Below are positions 43,911 to 55,931 of a DNA stretch of 64,000 nucleotides, piece by piece. Within the stretch, counting starts at the first letter, position 1. The number at the start of each line of letters is the position of its first letter. This DNA comes from Pseudogymnoascus destructans (taxonomy: Eukaryota; Ascomycota; Leotiomycetes; Thelebolales; Thelebolaceae). The notes beneath the pieces were generated by a model. That model did no database searches and had not been told where the DNA came from. It saw only the letters and a program-made list of their open reading frames with translations. The position numbers and the translations under genes were made by a program. Where the stretch lies: positions 1,364,001-1,428,000 of the forward strand of contig NW_020167521.1 of the NCBI RefSeq assembly GCF_001641265.1, read 5' to 3'.

Positions 43911-45504
43911 ATGCCTCCAGTGAGTATGCCGCGTTTGTTGTCAAATGCAAATTCCACCCATTCACAGGCTCTAACACAATCCCAACAGGCCCAAGCACTC
44001 AGAACCCGAGTGGCAAAGAACGAGAACGATGAGAATGTCGGAACAACAAGACTGACCAGAGCTAAGGCAGCTGCTTTCAGCGTGGATGATCTGTCCAGTG
44101 CCGCTCAGAAGCCTCTTCAATCCAAGAAGTCAGGTCTTCAAATCAGCCAGCCTCTCCAACGCAAGCGTGCTGCACTAGGAGACGTCAGTAATGTTACAAA
44201 GGGCGACGGGGCTGTTGAGGGAAAGAAGCCCTTGGGAAAGAGTGGCCTCGTGTCCAAGGCCGCCCAACCGACTGGCATCCAAAAGGTGTCCCGAACCAAC
44301 TCCACCAGAACAGCATTGGGCTCGAAGGATAACAACAAAAAATCCACGGTTGAACTGAAGAGAACGGCCAGCGGCTCTGGAGTCCTTAGCGGTGGTGTCA
44401 CAAAGAAGAGGCAAACAACCTCGAGCACAAGCTCGCTCTCAATCAAAGAGTCCGTCACAGAAGATGAGGAGCCTGCGAGGAAAAAGGTCCACACCAGTGT
44501 TGAAAAGCGAGTTGCTCCTAAGGTTATGAGTGAAAACAGGGTGGAGAACGTTCCAGTTGAGGCTATCAAAGAGCCTGTAGTTGAAGACGAGGTTCTCGAC
44601 CTTGATGCCGAGGATATTGACGACCCATTGATGGTCGCTGAATACGTCCACGAGATTTTCGACTACCTGAAGGAGCTCGAGGTTGCAACCATGCCCAACC
44701 CAGTCTACATGAAGCACCAAGAGGATTTGGAATGGAAGATGCGTGGCATCCTAGTCGACTGGCTGATTGAAGTTCACACTCGTTTCCACCTTCTGCCGGA
44801 AACTCTCTTCCTCGCTGTCAACATCCTCGATCGTTTCTTGTCCGCCAAGGTGGTTCAGCTCGATCGCCTCCAACTCGTTGGCGTCACGGCCATGTTCATC
44901 GCTTCCAAGTACGAGGAGGTCCTCTCACCTCACGTTCAGAACTTCCGCCACGTCGCCGACGACGGATTCACGGAAGCCGAAATCCTCAGCGCCGAGCGCT
45001 ACGTTCTGTCAGCCCTCAACTATGATCTGAGCTACCCCAACCCAATGAACTTCCTCAGACGTATCTCCAAGGCCGACAACTATGATATCGAGACCCGCAC
45101 CTTGGGCAAGTATCTCATGGAGATCAGTCTCCTTGATCACCGCTTCATGGGCTATCTTCCTAGCGAGATCGCCGCTTCGTCCATGTACCTGGCTCGCAAG
45201 ATCCTCGACAAGGGCCCATGGGATGCCACCATCGCACACTATGCCGGATACTCAGAAGAACAAATTGAGCCTATCTTTATTCTTATGGTCGACTATCTCG
45301 CTCGCCCAGTCACACACGAGGCTTTCTTCAAGAAGTATGCCAACAAGAAGTTCATGAAGGGTAAGTCTAATATATACACTGAAACTTACTTGATAATATA
45401 CTAACTCTGGCTTAGCATCAATCTACTCCCGCCAATGGTCCAGCAAGCATGCCGCAGAGCTCGGCATCGAAATCTCTCAACCTTTGGATTCCGTTTCTCA
45501 ATAA
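43911..45504 (+). CDS. G2/mitotic B-type cyclin (NimE/Cdc13 type)
   Basis: Exons 43911-45360 and 45416-45504 encode 512 aa as the open frame reads. A further probable 69-nt intron directly after ATGCCTCCA (43920-43988, GTGAGT...CTAACA...CAACAG) would shorten it to 489 aa. The destruction box is RAALGDVSN (R86-L89-N94 in the long form). The cyclin box has MRGILVDWLIEVHTRF, LAVNILDRFLSA and LVGVTAMFIASKYEE, and the C-terminal fold has ILSAERYVLSALNYDLSYP. It would activate Cdk1 for entry into mitosis and be destroyed by APC/C. The length is typical of filamentous-fungal cyclin B. Confidence 0.94.
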
Positions 45505-46438
45505 ACGAGATAATATAAACAATGCTTGGCATATTCAAACTGAGCTTCGCTACAACTGAAATGAACTCTGTGGATGAATCACGAAAGAAAAAATTACGAA
45601 CGGTAGACGGCAAAAAGGCTCTACTTGGATAGGGCCAGAGCAATCCTGCTGGTTCCAATATTTTGCAATGCAATGGTGTTTGCTTTTCGCACTGGCTTGG
45701 TTCGCTGCACATCTTATTTCCTTAACTCATCTGTCTGGCGTCATGTACATGCTCGAGGCGTGCTAGGCGTTTGGACAATATTGCTTTTGCTATTGGTCTG
45801 CTCTACCCTTATCTTCATACCCGCTTCCTGGGCCTGCTGCCTCGCAATTTAATGGCGGCATTGCCAGGGAATGCCTTCTACTCTTGTTTGTGTATCGAAA
45901 TGGGGGGGATGGGACGTTTGCAGTTTTCGGCCTTCATCTATCTTCAGGCTTGGCTTGACAGTCCTCATAAATGGATCGGGGGGGCGGAAACGCGTATAGG
46001 CTTGGCTTGACAGTCCTCATCAATGGATCGGGAGGGGCGAAAACGCGTATAGGCTTCGATGGAATAGAAGAGGCTTACAATGAATTAACATCAAAATAAT
46101 ATGCATTGTCTTGACTATGTGAACTAGACTGGTCGTATGTATCCAAATGAGCTTGCGGCAACGCTCATCTGGTCAAGACCCGTACACAACAAACATGTTT
46201 ATAGTAACCATAAGTGAAATAAAGCCTCTCGTCACTCAGGGTAGCTTTAAATGGGCCAGCTACTGTGAACTCGCTTCATTAACTTAACGTCATTGTATCC
46301 ACCAAATTAAGCTCGCTTGGGAGCTTGCCCAGAAACCGGAACCGGGGCCGCCTTCTACCGCCGTCACGTCTTCAAGCATTCCTCGCCGCCAGCTGCAACT
46401 CGTCAACAATAGTTCCCTGTTTCCTTATCCACATCAAC
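45505..46438. other. intergenic stretch with a 52-bp tandem duplication
   Basis: A 52/53-bp block starting AGGCTTGGCTTGACAG occurs at 45946-45997 and 45998-46050 with a few differences. The rest contains the cyclin 3' UTR and the opi3 promoter. No coding sequence is recognised. Confidence 0.6.
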
Positions 46439-47259
46439 ATGGCCGAATACCTCAAACTCGCCAGCGTCTTCGTCGACTTCGACCAGAAGAGCCTTGCAGG
46501 TATGTTTACATGAATATTAGGCTCTCTGGTCACATGCCGGTGTCAGTTAAAAAAATGCCACTGACACTCCGATAGTCGCCGCAGCTGCTATTGCATTCAA
46601 CCCCATATACTGGAAGTAAGAACCTGTACCTCTCTTGTACCTGAATCCAAAAGCTAACCCCGCACAGCACGGTTGCCCGCCAAGGTTCGTCCGCCCTCGA
46701 CCATCCCACCACTCCCAGCCTGCAAACTCCTCTCTAATAACCCGCAGAATACCACAACAAGGTCCTCACGAAGCTCGCTGGCGGCAACGCACGCCTAGGC
46801 TGCTACCTCCTCGCCGCATCCATCTTCTCTCTTGGCATCTTCCGCGACTACCTTTACGAGCAAGCCCTCCGCAGCCAGCCCGGGCACCCTGACCTCGAAA
46901 CGGATCTAGTCAGGCTCATCGCCATCGGGCTCTTCCTCGCCGGAAATGTCCTCGTTATCTCCAGCATGTGGGCCCTTGGTCTCACCGGCACGTATCTCGG
47001 CGACTACTTCGGTATCCTGATGGACTCCCGCGTCACTAGCTTCCCCTTCAACGTTACCGATGCGCCGATGTACTACGGTTCCACCCTGAGCTTCCTCGGG
47101 ACAGCGCTCTGGTACGGAAAGCCGGCCGGTGTGCTCTTGACGATCGAGGTGCTGGTTGTCTACCTTGTTGCGCTTCGCTTCGAGGATCCGTTCACGGCTG
47201 GCATCTACGAGAAGCGCGAGAAGGAGCGCGCAAAGGCCAAGCGGGGAAAGAAGAACTAG
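46439..47259 (+). CDS. opi3: phospholipid methyltransferase (phosphatidyl-N-methylethanolamine N-methyltransferase)
   Basis: Four exons, 46439-46499, 46576-46615, 46668-46684 and 46748-47259, encode 209 aa, close to yeast Opi3/Pem2 (206). The third exon has only 17 nt. The enzyme performs the last two SAM-dependent methylations to phosphatidylcholine in the ER membrane. Visible features are IAFNPIYWNTVARQEYHNK near the N-terminus, about four membrane helices, the SAM-binding region GLTGTYLGDYFGIL and the second site RFEDPFTAGIYEKRE. A Lys/Arg-rich end (KAKRGKKN) recalls an ER-retention tail. The gene looks intact. Confidence 0.95.
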
Positions 47260-48429
47260 ATGATAAGGAGGGTCTTGAGAGGGCTTGGGTGGAAGTGGAA
47301 TAGATTGTAAATGGATGGCATAGGTAGACAGCAAGGCAAGATCAGACGGGGGTTTGTACCTGCTGGCAGGGTGGCGCATACAGCGGAGTTCAACAGTATT
47401 AGCGACGTTTGACAGGACTGCACATATATCAACTACGTGTATGGAAGGCGCTGGATGGAGCAAAAGTCGTTTTTTAAGTACTCACTAAAGAGTAGAACGT
47501 ATAATTTTACAATAATATTCCCCTATTGTAAGTGGCGCAAAGGATGTTCTTACGCATAGAGAGGGGTAGGAGCCGACCGAAGGATGCATACTTATGATGA
47601 CCGACGCCACCCACTCTATATGCAGTGATAAGTGACGAGTGACGCGAGCGATCTCGTTGCGGCAAAAAGACGCAGACACTCTAAACGCTAGAAAGAGGGG
47701 CAAGTGACGCGATGGAGGCTGTTACCGTATTAAGACGCGCGGGCTCTGAAGACGGGGCGCTGGGGGCGATCAATGTGATCCATGATGTTGCATGCATTTA
47801 CGGCATGAGGCGCGGGCAAGAGAGTAAGCGCGCCCTAATAATCTCTATATCTGCCTCTAGCACGCCGTCAGTCTTAGACAAAAAGGATGCGGCAGTCACT
47901 AACGGCAGTGAAATGTGTGGCCCAGAGAATATATTCCTGTATTCCCGTATGCTGAAATGTGTGGCCCAGAGAATATATTCCTGTATTCCCGTATGCTGAA
48001 TATACTGGCTCCGTACAATTAACTATTCGTACAACTCCAATCCTGAGTTCCTACTCTTCTTCTTGCCCTTCTCCCTCTCTCGCAACACCTCGCTTCTTAG
48101 ATGCTTTCCATCTTCCACCTCCATGGTCCCATCAAATGCGCAAACATCTATACCGAAAGAAAAAATAACAATCCCATATGTCGGACCCCTGAAACGCCGC
48201 GCTCCTACTGTGGAGAGCGCTAAATGCTCGCCTATCCCTCCTGCCTATCCCTCCCGCCTATCCTCGATTCTCTTCTTCGGTATCACTCTTCGCTAGTCGG
48301 CCACTATTCGCAGTGGTCCAGCTCAATTCCATCCCATCTCTCCTATCCTAAACCTCAAAGATCAGGTGCTCGATTAGCCGATAGGTCGGCCACGGCTCGG
48401 GAGGCTGTGGATTCCCATATCGGCGGTAT
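47260..48429. other. intergenic stretch with a 44-bp tandem duplication
   Basis: The unit GAAATGTGTGGCCCAGAGAA... occurs at 47910-47953 and again, unchanged, at 47954-47997. The open frames here are short and unlike known proteins. opi3 and the V-ATPase f gene converge on this stretch. Confidence 0.6.
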
Positions 48430-48956
48430 CTATAAAGCGATCGCTCCACGCCTCGACTCGCGCGCGTGCAGCCACGCTTGAAGGCCACAGAAGACAAGGA
48501 AGAACTGCATGACACGTTAGCCTTCTGCACACCTAATTCACTTCCCTTTCTCCCCGTCTTCCCCATACATCTCCACCATCCCCCAGCTCTCCAGGCAGCC
48601 CCATATACCCCTCGCCGGCTAAGACGCCAACCCCACGCCACACCACAGACGGAGAAAAAAAAGAGCACATACCCCATAAACACCCACAGCCGCAAACGCC
48701 GTCCCTGCTACCACTGTCCCATCCTCTGGATCGTCGTTGCTATCCATCAGGCTGTGGTGGTTTGCGTTGAACAGCGCGCCGAGGACGGAGAGGATCACGA
48801 TGGCGAAGACAGAGATGACGATGCTGGTTCATATCGTTAGCTGTGTGTTCGAATCGCGCGGGCCGGTAGTTGCGGTTTGATAGTAAGATGGTAGGGGGGA
48901 TGGGGCAGGAGGACATACCATGACCAGGCATGCATGATGCTGACGACGGGCTTCAT
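48430..48956 (-). CDS. V-type ATPase subunit f (yeast YPR170W-B type)
   Basis: Three small exons, 48956-48919, 48823-48673 and 48504-48430, encode 87 aa. No single exon looks like a gene. The protein reads MKPVVSIMHAWSC, a helix IVISVFAIVILSVLGALF, the conserved NANHHSLM...NDDPEDG loop, and a second helix ending FFLVFCGLQAWLHA. This matches the yeast V-ATPase Vo subunit f (85 aa), a two-helix hairpin in the membrane sector at the vacuole. Exon junctions are GTATGT...CCAG and GTATGT...GCAG with phases 2 and 0. The family assignment rests on the length, the two helices and the NH-x-S...DPEDG loop. Confidence 0.88.
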
Positions 48957-49496
48957 ATTGGCGACGGTGGGGGGTGTGATGGGGGATTGGCGGTTGGTAT
49001 ATTATAGGAATGTATAGCTCCCCTGTTTGAAGCGGTGAAGTCTCTTTGGATATTGAGAGTCGTGGTTAGAACTGGGGTATTTATGGAGCTGTAGCTCGAA
49101 GCTCGAGGACGGCGATGGATCAATGTCGTCGCCTGATGACTAAGCTAAATTATCACGTGATTGAACTATATATTGTTCATGTTAGACGATTACTATGCAG
49201 CTTTTGGCACATTGTAAAAATACCAATATGCCCGAATTTCTGCTACGATAATTTTAGCTATTATCGCTTCGTGCAGAGATAAATAGTTTGCATCGAGATC
49301 TAAAGACCAGTTTAGATCGGCGAGTACTGTGTCGGTATCCGAAATCCCATGCAACCCGTCCTCCGCCGCTTACTTTCGACTCATACTGTCTATCATAAAG
49401 TTGAATATGTGGAAACCAAGACCGTTTGTACGCCTAATATCCCAGCTTTCCGTTCCTATCTGCCGTCCTGTGCGCCCGTCAAATCGATACGAGAAC
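48957..49496. other. intergenic stretch upstream of the V-ATPase f gene
   Basis: This stretch lies between the V-ATPase f start and the Rxt2 stop and holds the f-gene promoter. No gene or repeat is seen. Confidence 0.5.
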
Positions 49497-51223
49497 TTAT
49501 TGCCTCCTAGTCCTCGTTTTCTTCGCAGTCGTAGCCGCGTCCTCGTCGTCTTCGTCCTGCCCCTTCTTCAACTCCTCATCCAAATTCCACTCCTCCATAT
49601 CGTACCAATCTTCGCCGTCACTCATTCCATTCTCGCCAGTGTGCGCCTCGGCCTTGGCCCATTTCATCACATCATTGCGCAGTCGATCCGCCTTAAGAAG
49701 ACCCTCGTAGAGCTTCTCGCTTCCCCTGCACACCTCCTCCTGCTTCTGTACAAACAGCTGCAGCAACCGCCTTGTCTCATCTGCCTCCTGCGTCGGGAGC
49801 CCAATGTCTCTGTCTGGAATCGCAGACTGGGGTGCCAAGAAAAACGGGTGTATGAAAGAGTCGTTGGAGGAAGTTGAGAGGGATCGTGTGCGAGATCTCA
49901 CGTTGTCGTCGGATGCGGCTTGCGCCTGGGCGCGCGTGCGCATGCGCCTTGGCTCCGGGGCATCAGTTTCGTCCTTCTCTTCGGATTCATCGTCTGCCGG
50001 TACATCAGGGTCAGGAAGGGTGGTGTCGGGATCTTCGAATTGGTTAGCTTTGTCCTCGGCGGGTTCTTCGGCATCTGCAGTGGCCGCTGCATCGGTAACG
50101 ACTCCGTCCATCTTGTCGGTCTCGTTGGCATTTTGTTGATTTTCGGATTCATGAGGCTCGGTGGCTTTCTTGTCGGCATCTAGTTCCGTTGCATTGGTGT
50201 CTCCGTTGGTTGCAGCGGTCACGTCCTCAGCCACGGGAGGCTCAACGGATGTTGAAACCTTTACTTCTTGGCCAGAACCGTTCTGAGTGGGAACATCAAC
50301 CATTGCGACTTCGTTTTCGGTCGCAGCATTGTCTACAGCCTGTTCAGGCGTAGCAATGTCTAGTTGTGCCTGTATGCCCCCGTTCATAGATGTATCTTCG
50401 CTACGAGTACCTTCCAATCGCTTTTTTTCGAGAAGGTGTTCCCGGTATTCGTTTCTGCCATCACCAAAAAATCTTATATCGTTCGGCGTCTCGAGTAGAG
50501 CTGTAGGTACCCATATGTGATCACCGCTCAGCCTTGTCAGAAGGCGCTTCATTTTCCATAGAGTCTCCTTTTCCTTCTGCATCATTGACCGCGCATTCAG
50601 AGTGAGTTCGGTGAGCGTTTTTGATGTGAACGGCCTAGATAATGTTGGGTGGTTTGGCAGGTCGGTAACTGATGTCAATGGCGCAAGCAACTCTACACCA
50701 CAAGGTTAGGAACGTAGGTCGACTGAGAGGGCAAGGTTTCTTCTGACCTTCCATTCGAACATCATTATATGGATAGAATTCATTCGCAGCGGCCAAAGCC
50801 TCGCCATCTTCATCGTCTTCACTGTCCATCTCGTAGCCATCCTCGTCGTAAAGCATCGGGCGTTCGCTAATGATTGTTCTCTCATAGTGCTCGTTGTAGG
50901 TGATCGTCTAGCACAGTATCAGCATACACAAATGACTCTCTGGATTAAACAGCTCCTCATTACCTTTTTGTAAGCCTGTGGACCGTTCGGCATCGCCAAC
51001 CTGCCCTCGCGGACGTATCTGGCCCTCTTCTTCAGCTTGTTCCCCCTGTTCGTGGTTTGGTCTATTGAGTGTTCCGAGTCCGATTCTGAGAAGAAACATC
51101 AGTCAGTTAAGTCCAAAGCTACTGGATTCTGGATCTAGATTTCCTACCATCGGCTTTGCGCTTGACTGCTTGCTTCATATCCCCCACAAGCCTAGCAATC
51201 ATCATCTCTTGTACACTCGGCAT
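49497..51223 (-). CDS. rxt2: Rxt2-like subunit of the Rpd3L histone deacetylase complex
   Basis: Four exons (51223-51148, 51085-50964, 50907-50748, 50692-49497) encode 517 aa. The Rxt2 N-terminal domain is clear: NRGNKLKKRARYVREGRL, ITYNEHYERTIISERPMLYD and, across the last intron, EELLAPLTSVTDLPNHPTLS then SKTLTELTLNARSMMQKEK. An acidic Ala/Glu/Thr-rich linker follows (about residues 210-370). A C-terminal coiled part includes ETRRLLQLFVQKQEEV. Rxt2 belongs to the large Rpd3 complex, which deacetylates histones at repressed promoters in the nucleus. The gene diverges from the TRAPPC11-like gene. Confidence 0.87.
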
Positions 51224-51808
51224 GGTTGCGTGGTTGCGCCTTATCGGAACTCAGTCGTTCCTGCTCTGGGATTCCGGTTGCAAGTATTACACCACAGTAG
51301 GTGAATCAGTTCGGTCGCCTTCACTGTTCGAGCCCCACGGTGAGAGGTTAGGTATGGAGCCGCAAGTGTGGTCGCAGGAATGACAGCTGATCTCAGTGTC
51401 AATAGATAGCCTATTTGGCTACATTTGTTGTGTGGAGCGCCCGACAGTAAGTGGATTCGCGTAATTGTTGTTGTAGTATAGATCAAGGTAGTTATTCAAT
51501 TACATCGATGAGTGACAGTCCCTCAGGATATGTTGTGAGTATTGTGGCATGAATGGCGCAAAACAGAAGGGCGGCCTCTCAGCAACATTTGGATAGCGGC
51601 GGCATTTGACCACACCGACACTGCCCGCACTACGGTAGCCTAATTTAGGCGATTACAACCCCAATGGCCGAGATACCCTCTTTGGAATTAATTGTACGAT
51701 TTCGGCATCCAGGCTCACAGGCGCCTAGATTCTGGATATACTGAAATAAATAATTACCCATGGGCGCTTTGGGAGCGTCTCGGGGTTAACAGATATCCCG
51801 AGCCGCAG
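51224..51808. other. region between rxt2 and the TRAPPC11-like gene
   Basis: No conserved Foie gras-domain sequence was found here, although the downstream gene lacks that part. An open frame without ATG runs from 51692 into the downstream gene. Confidence 0.5.
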
Positions 51809-54057
51809 ATGTCAGAATCCCAGTCGCAGTCGGAAGTTCCTTCCATGGATTCGTACATGGCATCGCTGAGAGGGGCTATTTCAGAGTACGAGTCCGGGAA
51901 AAGTATACGCTCGGCGCAGGCTGTGAAGCTGCAGCTGGCACAAGAGCTCATAAAACAGGAAGCCTGGGACGATGCGCTACGCATCCTCCGACCACTATGG
52001 CACACCATGTCTTGGAGGAGGGAAGGGTGGTGGGACTTGACTGAAGAGGTGGGGACTATCCTGCGTGAGGTTGCGGTTAAGGCTGGAGATGGCGGGACAG
52101 TTGTTGCCGTGGACTGGGAGCTTATGAGTTCAAGTAAGTACATAATTGGGCTATTTGTATCAAGACTGGACACTAACTCGCAACAGCTTTCGAGCGGAAT
52201 CCACGACAGACTCTAGTCATCACCAAGTCCCTTGACGATGTGGACACTGTGAAGGGAAAGCCGGCAGTTGTGCTTCAAGGGCGGGATATACACTCATTCC
52301 TATGTGCGACTTTCGTTTTTGAGCAGGCCGAAGGAAAGGTGGGGGAACCATGCACATCACAACTGAGTGTCATGTCCTTTGCTTCAAAAGGTTCGTCGCC
52401 CGTTACTATGGCGGAAATAAAGATAAAGTTTGAAGGGTCTCTTAAGCCCGTCACGATCCGGCATAGCAGTGAGGCTCAAGATGTTGAAGTCCGCCCGGAT
52501 AATACGTCCTTCACCAAGGTGGCGCTTCGCGAAGAACATGGAAACTCTGAGGATACAGCTATGTCTGTTGGGAAAGAACGTGGCTTGCGGTTCAGCACTC
52601 TCGTCGGAGACGAGAGTTTGATTTTCCTCCCTGGACAAACACGTGTCTTTGAGTTAAGTTGTCCTCTGAGAGAACCAGGCAAAGCCAAAGCTATTTCAGC
52701 GACGTTTGCACTAGCTGCGCCCCTTTTTGATCTCGAATGCATCATAGAGTTCGACCACATCACCACTCGCGACATGTGGTGGAGTCAGAAGCCAGCTCGC
52801 AAGCGGGTTGTGCGCGCTGATCCGCATTCTATTACCATTCTCCCGAAACCACCCAAAATGGAAATTAAGTTCCAGGCGTTGAAGGATCAGTATTATACAA
52901 ACGAGCCGATTGACCTGAACGTCGATATATTTAATGGCGAAGATGAAGAATCACTTGCCAGTTTGGAGGTCACCATTTCCAACGATGGTGTAGGAACTCC
53001 TCAGCTTCCCTTCAAGATTATTATACCCACAGCACCTGAATCAAACGTGGAATATACACCAGATGATGAAACGCCACCAAGCGCCAAACTTGGATCAATC
53101 TCAAGCTCTAACACAATATCAGCTATTGTTGTTCTAGGTCCAATATTAATACAATCAACTTACGAGATAACTCTGCAGTTGAAGTATAACCTAGCTTCCG
53201 ACTTAGAAACTCCAATCACCAGAACTGCAGCTATACGTTTCAATATTGGCAGTCCATTCGAAGCGAACTATGACTTTTCGCCTCGCCTCGACTCAAGGTC
53301 ATGGCCAAGTTTCTTTGATCCTAAGGACGGGAAAACGTCTTCTACTGGCGAAGTCGCCGCACTTGGTCTCCCACAGAAGTGGAATCTCACCGCCAGATAC
53401 TGTTCGTTTGCAGGTGAAGCTTTAATAGTGGAGGACGTCAGCCTCGCCATCCTCTCCCTTAACGGCGGCGTCGCCTGCTCTGGTATCCACCCACTCCCAA
53501 ACACATCCTTAGGGCTACCCATCCTACCCGAAGCACTGGCAGAATCTCACTTTGACGTTTTGACTCAAAAGCTAAGCCTGGATGGCCGTCGGTCAGCATC
53601 GTTGGACTTGTCCCTATTAATACAATGGCGACGCGATGTACCTGAGTCGCCATCTAACACATCAACGCTGCCCATTCCAAGGCTGCTAGTCGCCAGCAGC
53701 GAGCCTCGCGTCCTCACAAAGTTGTCATACAGCGAAAACACCACTCAACCAATGGTCCTGCATATGGAATACATGATTGAAAATCCTTCGATGCACTTCC
53801 TCACCTTCAGTGTGGTGATGGAACCAAATGATAAATTTGCATTTTCAGGCGCCAAGCAAAGTACTATCCAGCTGTTGCCATTGTCGCGGCGCGGTATGAG
53901 CTTCAACCTGCTCCCGAATGTGAGGGGAGAGTGGGTCAGACCGCAACTGGTGGTGACTGATCGATACTTCCAGAAGGTACTGAAAGTCGCTCCAGGAGAT
54001 GGGATGAAGAGTGACAAGGAAGGAATCTTAATTTGGATTCCGCCGGATGAGGAATAA
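51809..54057 (+). CDS. TRAPPC11-like (Gryzun) protein, N-terminal part missing
   Basis: Exons 51809-52133 and 52187-54057 encode 731 aa from the first ATG; the frame stays open back to 51692. The first ~108 residues match only the end of a Foie gras-type helical repeat (LAQELIKQEAWDDALRIL, WRREGWWDL). The rest is a beta-rich Gryzun-like region: LQGRDIHSFLCATFVFEQ, SITILPKPPKMEIKF, LKDQYYTNEPIDLNV and, at the end, VRGEWVRPQLVVTDRYFQ. TRAPPC11 is a tethering subunit of TRAPP complexes in ER-Golgi traffic and autophagy. Family members have about 1100-1300 residues, so some 400 N-terminal residues are absent here. The remaining frame has no lesion, which would be odd for an old pseudogene. Confidence 0.72.
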
Positions 54058-54152
54058 AAAATAGGAAAATATATATATTTGTGAAATTATATACTATGTC
54101 TTAGAATAATGATAGTTCATATGACAATATATTCCGATCTATATATCGCACT

Positions 54153-55524
54153 TTATAACTTGACCGCGCCATCAGTAACCTTCCTTTTTTTTGGATCTCC
54201 AGTAAGTATGTTCTTCCACTTCTCACTTATGACTTGCTTCTCTATGACACCCATCTTCGCCCACCCTGCGAATTTCTCCGCCTCTTGCCTCCAGAGCTGC
54301 ATTTCCTGGCCTATCCACTTCGCTGTATTCTCTGCAGTTTGCACCGGTGCCTCCATAGCAACCAGGTGGCCGATTCCTTCTAAAACAACTTCCGTAACGC
54401 GCCACTTCGCTGCCCCTCCTGACCCTCCGGTGCCAGTTCCTGTGACACGCATTTTTTCCGCATTAAGGGCTGGCGAAGCCATGAAGCTGGTGCCACCGAA
54501 TATGTACAGCACGCTTGGCCGTAGATGGGGGAGCTGTGCAAGAACCATAGATGGTGCTGGGGAATAAAATGGCTCGGTGGATGGTACGGATTGATCGATA
54601 TCGGGATGGGAGTAGTGGGTAATGGGAGCCAGAGGGCCGTTATTGGGGTCGGAGAAAGTTGGGCGAATGAAGGTTTGCACTTCGTGGTACTTGGGAGTGC
54701 TCAATGTCACGGAGCCCTTTTCATTTGGATAGAGTAGCGTGGGCGTCTCGCGTACTCCGTGCTTGTTCCATGCCTCTAAAACCCGAGGGTCCCAGGACTT
54801 GTAGAATGGGTTTCTACGGAAGCCCGCCGCGGCTGCTTCGCGGGATGGCCAGAGGTCACGACGGAATGTTGACGCCATAGGTGCTCCCCTGCCGTCACCG
54901 CTGGTCAGAGGTTGCCCAAAAATGACTGGATCCAGGAGGGTGAGTGAGGTAAAAAGGCGAGGATGTATCAGGGACAGGCTGGCAAGGTTATTGCCTCCGA
55001 ATGAATGGCCAACCCCAAACAACGGAAGTGGCATCTCCTTGCGGAAGTGGTTAATCATGTGAAGAAGGTCACGGGGATGGTCCATCCATGATGCTTGGCC
55101 GCTGGTCAGCTAGAATTCGAGATATTTTAGGAGAACTTACGATCGTTACCCAACTTCTCTTCATTCAGAATTGCACTTTGATTTTGGTGGGCAGCATCGG
55201 CGATCCAGATACTGCGGATGCGAAAGCCATTGGCCTTTGAGCGTAAACATAGTTCATCCCACAAGGCTTCGTAGAGCTCCTGGTGTAGTGTTAGCAACAC
55301 GGATATGAAGTCTAAGAACGGGTGCTTGCCTTGGGAAACCCATTGGCATGTGCTCCAATGATTGTAACATCTCCCGGTTGCGGATTTGGATTATCTAACG
55401 GCGTATACTGCTTGATGGAAAGCTTTAGAATCTCCTCCTCCGAAAACGATGTCGCTCTTGCATATTCCCGAATATGCTGGGCTTCTACTACGTGTTCTTT
55501 GATATTGAAGTTAGTTGTCGACAT
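54153..55524 (-). CDS. alpha/beta hydrolase, possibly peroxisomal
   Basis: Exons 55524-55330, 55279-55141 and 55093-54153 encode 424 aa. The first intron begins GC, not GT (AAG|GCAAGC...ACCAG), and restores GFPKELYEALWDEL. Family landmarks are HVVEAQHIREYARAT, VTIIGAHANGFPKE (oxyanion region), NDPSWMDHPRDLLHMINHF and the nucleophile elbow GVGHSFGGNN (Ser). ILEGIGHLVAMEAP-like sequence (read as VVLEGIGHLVAMEAP) supplies the catalytic His. Related fungal hydrolases are widespread, some of them peroxisomal like yeast Lpx1. The C-terminus is VKL, only a weak PTS1-like end. The substrate is unknown. Confidence 0.85.
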
Positions 55525-55931
55525 GTTGGCGATGATATGTATACGTCTTTATTATAGCACTTCTAGAAAAATATAACAGGGCCATGCAAACCACGAGGAA
55601 GTCGTATATACACTTTTGGTCTTACTGTACTCCGATCTCGAATAGTATTATATAAGTAAGGTTGAGGAGTTGACCTTCCATTGGATCCTCTGGTGCTCTT
55701 ACAAGTGAGCCTCGGCTTCCGGCTACAGTAGGCCGCATCTTGTTGGATAGCAACCTCCGTAAAGGGTTCTTATCGGCGCCCCGCATCACGTGACAATAGA
55801 CTTGGCGTGTTTTTGACCGCGTTCAGGAACGCGTTCGCCTGTAATTACTGAACTTCAGTTGGAAATGCCTCATTCATGAATATTATACCCACCCAAAACA
55901 ACAGCATTTAATGATATAACAGCAGCCTGCC
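55525..55931. promoter_or_regulatory. divergent promoter region, hydrolase and BRCT gene
   Basis: The 407 bp between the start codons hold no coding sequence. TCACGTGAC-like sequence is present at about 55786-55793, a possible E-box-type site; this is an inference from the motif alone. Confidence 0.35.

Noticed and set aside
44138..44569. Antisense ORF within cyclin B
   Set aside because: It is a shadow of the coding frame with no features of its own.
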